A stretch of 5,861 nucleotides of DNA from an uncultured Microcoleaceae cyanobacterium (GTDB lineage Bacteria > Cyanobacteriota > Cyanobacteriia > Cyanobacteriales > Microcoleaceae). The notes beneath the pieces were generated by a model. The model had not been told where the DNA came from. It saw nothing but the letters and a program-made list of their open reading frames with translations, and searched no databases. Location of the stretch: assembly GCA_938083405.1 (NCBI GenBank), contig CALKCV010000244.1:1-5861 (forward strand), written 5' to 3'. A program made the position numbers and the translations under genes. Positions 1-5,096 of the stretch are shown here, piece by piece (positions within the stretch are counted from its first letter, which is position 1; each line of letters opens with the position of its first letter).

Positions 1-81
1 GTTATTTATTGCGACTTGATATTAGCACTAAAAAGTTGCGATCGCCATAGTTCATAAAGACTTTACTTTTGATAACAATTG

Positions 82-171
82 TTAATAAAACTTAACTTGA
101 TTTCGGGATTTCTTAAGTTAAAATTAAGAAGAATTTAACTGTTATTAACCTTTTTATAGAAGATCGGTTAA
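82..171 (+). promoter_or_regulatory. Phased TTAA array and candidate -10 box upstream of the sensor kinase gene
   Basis: TTAA words start at 82, 92, 113, 124, 135, 145 and 168, close to a 10.7-bp grid; one extra copy at 118 sits half a turn off. The word at 91-98 (CTTAACTT) fits the cyanobacterial Pho-box half-site PyTTAAPyPy(T/A), and those at 134-141 and 144-151 fit it partly. A TATAGA at 155-160 could be the -10 box, with the last repeats lying over the -35 position, as expected for an activator-dependent promoter. TTAACTT (92-98) and AAGTTAA (115-121) also form an inverted repeat. A PhoB/OmpR-type regulator site is inference; the region is AT-rich, which makes TTAA common. Confidence 0.4.
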
Positions 172-185
172 AAATCAAGAACTTT

Positions 186-3032
186 ATGATACAAATCTTA
201 GCAAACTTCATCCCCCAGGGATACTGCTATCTGTGGAAATCACAATTAATCTGGCTCCACGCGACATCCGACTCTTTAATCGCCCTAGCCTACTATGCCA
301 TTCCCTTAATACTGATTTATTATATCCGCCAGCAACGGAATATAGCTTTCTCTTGGCTAATAGCAATGTTCTGTGCCTTCATCCTCGCCTGCGGCACTAC
401 CCACCTGATGGCTGTCTGGACTCTCTGGCATCCGACCTATTGGCTCTCGGGAGCGCTAAAAGCACTTACTGCCGTCATATCCTTATTAACAGCAGTCCTG
501 TTAGTGCAATTAATCCCCAAAGCTCTAGCTATACCCGAAACTAACCAAAAACTACAAAAAAAAATCAACCTTTTGGTAGATGGCATTATCGAAGAGCGAC
601 AACAATCAGAAGAATCAATTCGCATCCAGGACGCTCAATTGGAACAACGAGTCGAAAATCGTACCGCTACCTTAACCTGGCCGGGCCAACAACTGCAACT
701 GCAGATCGACGAGCCCAAACGCACGGAAGAACAGTTACAGCTTACTCAGTTTTCCCTCGATCGCTCTGCCGATGCCGTCTTCTGGATCGACGAAGAGGGA
801 AAATTTCTCTATATCAACGATGCAGCTTGTAAATCTTTGGGTTATTCTCCCGAAGAACTTAAGTCGAAGACTATCCACGATATTAATCCAGACTTTCCGA
901 AAAGCTCTTGGAATTTACACTGGAATCTATTGCGGCGATGCAGCTTTCTCAAAATAGAAGCCCATCATCGTACTAGAAATAATCGCGTCTTCCCAGTGGA
1001 GATTACCATCAATCATCTCCAGTTTAACGGCAAAGAATATCATTGTGCTTTTGCCCGGGATATAAGCGATCGCAAAAAGGCCGAAACTGCATTGCAGCAA
1101 AAACAGGAAGAGTATCAATCTTTAGTCTCCAATATCCCGGGGGCTGTTTATCGATGCGCTTGGGATGCCCCTAGAACGATCGCCTTTTTTAGCAAGGGCA
1201 TAGAAGCAATAACCGGTTATCCCGCTTCGGATTTTATCCAAAATCGCCATCGTACTTTTACCGACATTATCCATCCCGAAGACCGCTTGGCTGTCGAAGA
1301 AGCAGTGCGGACGGCTATAGAGACAAAACAACCCTTTGCGATCGAATATCGCGTCAGCACCGGCACTGGTGAAACGAGGTGGGTAGCGGAGAAAGGACAA
1401 GCTATCTCCGATAACAAAGGGGAAGTTTTATGGCTCAATGGAGCAATTTTTGATATTACTGAGAATAAACAAGCATCCGTCGCACTAATAGAAAGCGAAG
1501 AAAGATTGCAATTGGCCCTGGCAGGAAGCTCTCAGGGATTGTGGGATTGGAATATGACCAATGGAGAGGTTTATTTTAGCTCCCACTGGAGTCAGATTCT
1601 CGGATACGATCGCTCGGAAATCACCTCCCACGCTGGCTGGTGGATGAAGTTGGTGCATCCAGAGGAAAGGGTACAAGTGGTGCGAGCCCTTAAGGAGCAT
1701 TTGGCTTCCAAACGAGATTTCTATCAGATAGAACATCGAATGCTCGCAAAATCCGGTGAATGGAAATGGATTTTGAACCACGCTAAGGTAGTTAAGAGCG
1801 ATGGCGCGGGGAAGCCATTAAGGATGACGGGGACTGTAAGAGATATTAGCGATCGCAAAAAAGCCGAGGAAGCCTTGCGGCTGTCGGAGACAAGAGAACG
1901 GACCAAGGCCCAACAGCTAGAAGTTACGATTAAGGAACTCAGGCAGACTCAAGCTCAGTTAATCCAAACTGAAAAAATGTCTAGTCTGGGTCAGTTAGTG
2001 GCAGGTGTGGCTCACGAAATTAATAATCCAGTCAGTTTTATTTATGGCAATATGACCTATGCTAACGAATATATCAACGATTTGCTGAGGTTGCTGGAGC
2101 TTTACCGACAGCATTATCCCAGACCGACACGGGAGATTCAATCTGTTATTGATGAGATAGAATTGGATTTTATTGGGGAAGATTTACTGAAAATCTTGGA
2201 TTCTATGAAGATGGGAGCAAATCGCATTCGCTCGATTGTTCTGTCGTTGCGGAACTTCTCGCGACTGGATGAGTCGGAAATGAAGCCTGTGGATATTCAT
2301 GATGGTATTGATAGCACCCTTTTGATTTTGCAGAACCGACTCGGTTCGAGCGAAGAGGGGAATTTTGGAAAACCAGAAATTCAGACGATTAAGGAGTATG
2401 GCAGTTTACCTAAGATTGAATGTTATCCGGGGCAGTTGAATCAGGTGTTTATGAATATTTTGAACAACGCGATCGATGCATTGCGGGAGTCAAGCTCTTC
2501 TGGGGGCTATGTGGCAAAAGATATTTCGATGAATGGAGGTGTCGAGGTCGCCGACGGGTTGCCTGCCACTGCGCGATCGCAACAAATCACCATAAATTCG
2601 GATAAGTTGCATTTGGTCGCCTCGTCTGCTTCTTCTTCTTCTTCTTCTTCTCTGGGGACTTTGGGCCTTCGCGAAGCTGCCCGGAGGGCTGTTCGCTCTC
2701 CACAGCAGGAAAGAGCGATGGTTGGCAATGGCAATTTGAACGGCAAGCGATCGCCCAAGGCTCCTACGATTAAGATTCGCACGTCCGTGTTAGATAACAA
2801 AGCAATTTGCATCCGCATTACTGACAACGGTCCTGGCATGACGCAAGAAGTACAGGAACGATTGTTCGATCCCTTTTTTACTACTAAACCTGTGGGTAAA
2901 GGTACTGGTTTAGGGCTAGCAATTAGCTACCAAATTGTGGTCGAAAGACATCGGGGTAATATTAAATGTAATTCTGTTTTGGGGCAAGGTTCGGAGTTTA
3001 TTATTGAGATTCCGATGGAGGTGAAAAATTAA
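186..3032 (+). CDS. Ethylene-receptor-like multi-PAS sensor histidine kinase
   Basis: This is a membrane sensor kinase predicted to autophosphorylate on histidine and pass phosphate to a response regulator not seen here. Residues 1-115 form a three-helix ethylene-binding domain like plant ETR1 and cyanobacterial SynEtr1. Asp29, Tyr36, Ile66, Cys69, His73 and Lys92 match the ETR1 copper/ethylene residues Asp25, Tyr32, Ile62, Cys65, His69 and Lys91 (alignment from memory); ETR1 Glu38 is replaced by Ile42. A helical linker (about 118-182) leads to PAS1 (183-300), PAS2 (304-428) and PAS3 (433-562), the last two of PAS_3 type with IIHPEDR and LVHPEER motifs. A coiled coil (563-598) precedes HisKA with phosphoacceptor His610 in GVAHEINNP. 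The ATPase domain shows the N box (Asn757, Asn761), G1 DNGPGM (880-885), F box FDPFF (894-898) and G2 GKGTGLGL (904-911). About 65 extra residues lie between the N and G1 boxes. No phytochrome-type GAF domain and no receiver domain are present. The ATG at 186 is chosen because the FIPQGYCYLW start typical of the family follows directly; the ribosome site (AAGA) is weak. Confidence 0.95.
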   Translation: MIQILANFIPQGYCYLWKSQLIWLHATSDSLIALAYYAIPLILIYYIRQQRNIAFSWLIAMFCAFILACGTTHLMAVWTLWHPTYWLSGALKALTAVISLLTAVLLVQLIPKALAIPETNQKLQKKINLLVDGIIEERQQSEESIRIQDAQLEQRVENRTATLTWPGQQLQLQIDEPKRTEEQLQLTQFSLDRSADAVFWIDEEGKFLYINDAACKSLGYSPEELKSKTIHDINPDFPKSSWNLHWNLLRRCSFLKIEAHHRTRNNRVFPVEITINHLQFNGKEYHCAFARDISDRKKAETALQQKQEEYQSLVSNIPGAVYRCAWDAPRTIAFFSKGIEAITGYPASDFIQNRHRTFTDIIHPEDRLAVEEAVRTAIETKQPFAIEYRVSTGTGETRWVAEKGQAISDNKGEVLWLNGAIFDITENKQASVALIESEERLQLALAGSSQGLWDWNMTNGEVYFSSHWSQILGYDRSEITSHAGWWMKLVHPEERVQVVRALKEHLASKRDFYQIEHRMLAKSGEWKWILNHAKVVKSDGAGKPLRMTGTVRDISDRKKAEEALRLSETRERTKAQQLEVTIKELRQTQAQLIQTEKMSSLGQLVAGVAHEINNPVSFIYGNMTYANEYINDLLRLLELYRQHYPRPTREIQSVIDEIELDFIGEDLLKILDSMKMGANRIRSIVLSLRNFSRLDESEMKPVDIHDGIDSTLLILQNRLGSSEEGNFGKPEIQTIKEYGSLPKIECYPGQLNQVFMNILNNAIDALRESSSSGGYVAKDISMNGGVEVADGLPATARSQQITINSDKLHLVASSASSSSSSSLGTLGLREAARRAVRSPQQERAMVGNGNLNGKRSPKAPTIKIRTSVLDNKAICIRITDNGPGMTQEVQERLFDPFFTTKPVGKGTGLGLAISYQIVVERHRGNIKCNSVLGQGSEFIIEIPMEVKN
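2629..2651 (+). repeat. (CTT)7 microsatellite encoding a serine run
   Basis: Seven CTT units plus CT lie inside the kinase gene. In frame they are read as seven TCT codons, Ser816-Ser822, within the insertion between the N and G1 boxes of the ATPase domain. Because the unit is 3 bp, gain or loss of units by slippage would keep the frame and only change the length of the serine loop. The seven identical codons show that the tract grew as DNA and was not selected residue by residue (inference). Confidence 0.9.
2663..2700 (+). repeat. Palindromic GC-rich repeat inserted in frame in the kinase gene
   Basis: CTTCGCGAAG at 2667-2676 is a perfect palindrome. An overlapping hairpin pairs GCGAA (2671-2675) with TTCGC (2692-2696), and inside it GCCC (2679-2682) with GGGC (2686-2689) around a GGA loop. 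This GC-rich, hairpin-forming type of sequence resembles the small dispersed palindromes common in filamentous cyanobacterial genomes, though I cannot match it to a named family. It is translated as LGLREAARRAVRS and sits just after the serine run, so it probably arrived as a mobile or copied element that kept the frame. Confidence 0.6.
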
Positions 3033-3046
3033 CAATTGTTAATTTT
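3025..3046. terminator. 22-bp AT-rich palindrome at convergent gene ends
   Basis: A perfect 22-bp palindrome is centred between 3035 and 3036 around AACAATTGTT. It contains the kinase stop codon TAA (3030-3032) and reaches the TAA (3045-3047) of the LOG pseudogene on the other strand. T-rich sequence follows on both strands. A role as a weak two-way terminator is plausible from its position, but the stem has only two G-C pairs, so this is inference. Its right part shares the 14-mer AATTGTTAATTTTA with the tandem repeats at 4104-4169. Confidence 0.4.
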
Positions 3047-3933
3047 ATTTTTCCTCGGGATGGGCAGACTCCGGCACGGCAGCACCCATTTGATTTATAG
3101 TAGCGATCGCTTGATATAGCCTGGCTGCATCTCGTCGATTGTAATACAAAACTAAGCTCGGCAAACTATCGGTTTCATCGCCTATTTCTTTAGGTAAATC
3201 CTTGCTTTTTTCGATCTTGCCTTTAACTAAAATATCGCTTAAATCTTGATTTAATTGTTCGACGTTATCATCTGATAATTCTAACTTCGGACGGATTACA
3301 AATTAGTCTTTCACGAAGCGACTGGAGTGGTAAACTCGATAAAAATCAGCTATCGTCTGGATCGCTTTCTTTCAGGAAAAATAGTTTGCGAGTGAAGAAC
3401 TATTTAAAATTAATTAATTTGCCGTCGTCAATAAAGGGATTTGATTTGGCCTCGAAGGGCAGTTGAATATTTAAACCGAAAGAATTTTCCCCGCCGGCAC
3501 CTTCGTTAGCTGCTTGCATAATACCAGCACCCCCACCAGTCATTACCATAAATCCTTGTTTGGTAATCAGCCTGGCGAAATCTACTGCCATCTTATATTC
3601 TGGAGTATTTTCTGGAGTGCGGGCGGAACCAAAGATGGTAATCTTTCTAACGTGGCGGTAGGGATAGAAGATAGCAAATGCTGTTTCGAGGTCGTATAAG
3701 GAAGATGATAAAATTTTCCACTCCAGACGATCTACTTCCGCAGAAGCCATTTTCGTTATGCTTTCGAGCGATCGCGAAATCCATTGTTCGTGCTTTAATT
3801 CCGGCAGACTCTTGAGTAATTCTGTAACTTCTGTTTCCAAGGAATTATTTGCTTTTGTTCTCTCGATAGATGCAGCCATTAATTTATCCCTACCTGGGAT
3901 CTTTTTCTCGATCGGTCGTTCGTCACTTGTCAT
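3045..3933 (-). pseudogene. LOG-family (TIGR00730-type Rossmann) protein, degenerate
   Basis: Intact relatives are Rossmann-fold proteins of the lysine-decarboxylase-like/LOG family, some of which release cytokinin bases from nucleotides; the role of the long cyanobacterial type is unsettled. Codons 1-177 (3933-3403) are open and include ITIFGSAR, the glycine-rich TGGGAGIMQAANEGAG and FGLNIQLPFE. A TAG (3402-3400) then replaces the usual Tyr, and the same frame continues with FFTRKLFFLKESD down to 3361. There the expected segment of about 75-85 residues with PGGxGT is missing, and homology resumes in another frame from 3359 with FYRVYHSSRFVKD. A TAA (3305-3303) follows, then FVIRPKLELSD and the rest of the C-terminus, ending at TAA 3047-3045. 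With two stops, a deletion and a net frameshift, the gene cannot make the full enzyme. The deletion and stops are read directly; the missing length is estimated from memory of the family. A HIP1 site lies at each end. Confidence 0.9.
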
Positions 3934-4103
3934 TTGTCCGCATCTAAATTTCAGTGACGTTTTCCCAATTTTAAATATTTATTTTTGCGGTTAAATCTAG
4001 TTAATTAAAGCTTTCTGGAAATTGCATTTTAATAATATACCCGCTCTCAAAAAGTATTTTTTTTATAATTATATTGACTCATCCCCGTCTCGAAAATTCG
4101 GAG

Positions 4104-4169
4104 TAATTGTTAATTTTAATTGTTAATTTTAATTGTTAGTTGTTAATTGTTAATTTTAATTCTTAATTA
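4104..4169. repeat. Five tandem 13-bp repeats, consensus TAATTGTTAATTT
   Basis: Units at 4104-4116, 4117-4129, 4130-4142, 4144-4156 and 4157-4169, with one extra T at 4143. Units 1, 2 and 4 are identical; unit 3 ends AGTTG and unit 5 has C for G and ends in A. The word also occurs singly at the kinase/LOG junction (3034-3047). Short AT-rich tandem repeats of this kind are usual in intergenic DNA of filamentous cyanobacteria. Function unknown. Confidence 0.9.
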
Positions 4170-4251
4170 TGGAGGGCTGGGAGCTAAAAGTTCCACCTGC
4201 TAAAAATCGGAAAAGATAATTTTCATTTTCACCGAAATAGGGGATGGATAT

Positions 4252-4367
4252 GGGAGCACGTCAGCGAGTGTAAATTGATTTTTTCTGCCAACTAACAACT
4301 GACAACGTTCCAACTAACCTCGCAACGCTGCGCGATTTTTGGTTCGTTTCAAAGGTGACGTACTCCC
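4252..4367. repeat. Spaced inverted repeat GGGAGYACGTCASC
   Basis: GGGAGCACGTCAGC at 4252-4265 matches the reverse complement of 4354-4367 (GGGAGTACGTCACC) at 12 of 14 positions. The two arms bound 116 bp with no ORF of note, like the ends of a very small non-autonomous element or the base of a long stem. No flanking target duplication was seen, so the mobile-element reading is weak. Confidence 0.4.
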
Positions 4368-4390
4368 GATGGCTCTTGCCGGATTAGCAA

Positions 4391-4717
4391 TTAATCAGCA
4401 AGGTGCTTTTCTAGTGTATTAGCTAGGGTAGTTTTGGGAACTGCACCAACCACCATATCAACTCTTTGACCTCCCTTAAAGATCATTAGAGTAGGAATGC
4501 TACGGATGCCGTATTGGCTGGCTACGTTAGGATTTTCATCGGTATTAACTTTGACTACTTTTACCTGCCCTTCATACTGTTGCGAGATCTCTTCGACTAC
4601 AGGGGCCACCATACGACAGGGCCCGCACCAGGGAGCCCAAAAATCTACTAAAACTGGAATTTCACTCTTAATCACGTCCTGGTCGAAACTAGAGTCGGTA
4701 ACTGCGGTTGCTGACAT
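4391..4717 (-). CDS. trxA: Thioredoxin, m-type
   Basis: Small cytosolic dithiol-disulfide protein that, once reduced by thioredoxin reductase, reduces disulfides in target enzymes and peroxiredoxins. The 108-residue length is normal for the family. The active site WCGPC is at 30-34 (Cys31, Cys34) within VDFWAPWCGPC, with buried Asp25, and the cis-proline loop SIPT has Pro75. The C-terminal GAVPKTTL segment is typical of m-type thioredoxins of cyanobacteria and chloroplasts. The ATG at 4717-4715 is preceded by GAGGA directly next to it and by AAGGA (4732-4728) with a 10-base gap; the second is the likelier ribosome site. It follows guaB3 on the same strand, an order I recall from other cyanobacteria, but a terminator lies between them, so it likely has its own promoter. 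Nothing is missing or odd in the protein. Confidence 0.97.
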   Translation of the reverse strand: MSATAVTDSSFDQDVIKSEIPVLVDFWAPWCGPCRMVAPVVEEISQQYEGQVKVVKVNTDENPNVASQYGIRSIPTLMIFKGGQRVDMVVGAVPKTTLANTLEKHLAD

Positions 4718-4746
4718 TCCTCAGTAATCCTTGATATATATGTTTG

Positions 4747-4771
4747 TTGTTTGTTTTATTTTAACAAACAA
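4747..4771 (-). promoter_or_regulatory. 9-bp inverted repeat in the trxA leader/promoter region
   Basis: TTGTTTGTT (4747-4755) and AACAAACAA (4763-4771) form a perfect inverted repeat with a 7-base AT spacer, 29 bases upstream of the trxA start. It could be an operator for a dimeric regulator or an AU-rich leader hairpin. ATATATAT at 4734-4741 is too close to the ATG to be a comfortable -10 box, so the real promoter probably lies further upstream. No clear -35/-10 pair could be assigned. Confidence 0.4.
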
Positions 4772-4908
4772 TAGTAATTTATTGCGATCGAAGCAGTGCA
4801 TCTGTATTTTGCTTCAATCAAATACCCATACTCATAACGAGTTTTTAATATTTCCAACCGGAGAGGAATAAGGCCATGCTTTAGTCCCCGACTTGTTTGA
4901 TTCCGTTT

Positions 4909-4952
4909 CTGCCAAAAAAGGAACCGCCCGAACCTGTTTGGGGTTCGGGCGG
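4909..4952 (-). terminator. Intrinsic terminator downstream of guaB3
   Basis: CCGCCCGAACC (4924-4934) pairs perfectly with GGTTCGGGCGG (4942-4952), an 11-bp GC-rich stem with a 7-base loop. On the minus strand the stem is followed by TTCCTTTTTT, the U-tract of a Rho-independent terminator. It lies about 145 bases past the guaB3 stop, in the right direction to end that transcript before trxA. On the plus strand no T-run follows, so it acts one way. Confidence 0.85.
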
Positions 4953-5096
4953 AGTGTGGTGTGAGGAGTGAACGGAAACATTAGTCTCCGCTTTTTCTAT
5001 TCTGACATCTATTTATGGATTATTCCACAATAATCTGTAAAATTGGATACATTTTGCCAAATTAACCAAGGGTAGGATAGAAAACTTTGAGTAGAT

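Larger units (their letters stand above)
3934..4390. other. Gene-free spacer between trxA and the LOG pseudogene
   Basis: No credible coding region or structural RNA was seen. The stretch holds AT-rich sequence that probably included the promoter of the LOG gene (no clear -35/-10 pair found), a T8 tract near 4059-4066, five 13-bp tandem repeats (4104-4169), and a spaced inverted repeat (4252-4265 with 4354-4367). There is also a run of CAACTAAC/CAACTGAC-like words around 4288-4317. No convincing intrinsic terminator follows trxA. Confidence 0.6.
4718..5096. other. Spacer between guaB3 and trxA
   Basis: Contains, read on the minus strand, the guaB3 3' untranslated region with a small AT-rich hairpin (GATTATT 5018-5024 with AATAATC 5029-5035), the strong terminator at 4952-4909, and then the trxA upstream region with its inverted repeat. 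No coding region, tRNA or riboswitch was recognised. Confidence 0.6.

Noticed and set aside
233..544. 103-codon plus-strand frame overlapping the kinase start
   Set aside because: Out of frame with the clear ethylene-binding domain, with no recognisable features and no ribosome site.
2507..2839. 110-codon open frame on the minus strand with a run of Glu
   Set aside because: It lies antisense to the kinase ATPase domain; the Glu run is just the (CTT)n tract read backwards, and the kinase frame has the conserved motifs.
3400..3933. A complete 177-residue LOG-type protein
   Set aside because: Recognisable family sequence continues beyond its stop in two frames, and the PGGxGT half is missing, so it is the front part of a broken gene.
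4104..4169. Tandem 13-mers as a CRISPR array or replication iterons
   Set aside because: Units are directly joined without spacers, too short for CRISPR repeats, and no cas, rep or dnaA gene is near.
4734..4741. ATATATAT as the trxA -10 box
   Set aside because: It would place the transcript start about ten bases from the ATG and leave out the AAGGA ribosome site.
4861..4883. Ribosome-site-like GGAGAGGAA before ATG CTT TAG, a possible leader peptide
   Set aside because: The frame is two codons long and points away from the neighbouring genes; most likely chance.
4973..4995. CGGA...TCCG hairpin followed by CTTTTTCT as a plus-strand terminator
   Set aside because: Stem of only four pairs plus two after a mismatch, and no plus-strand gene ends nearby.
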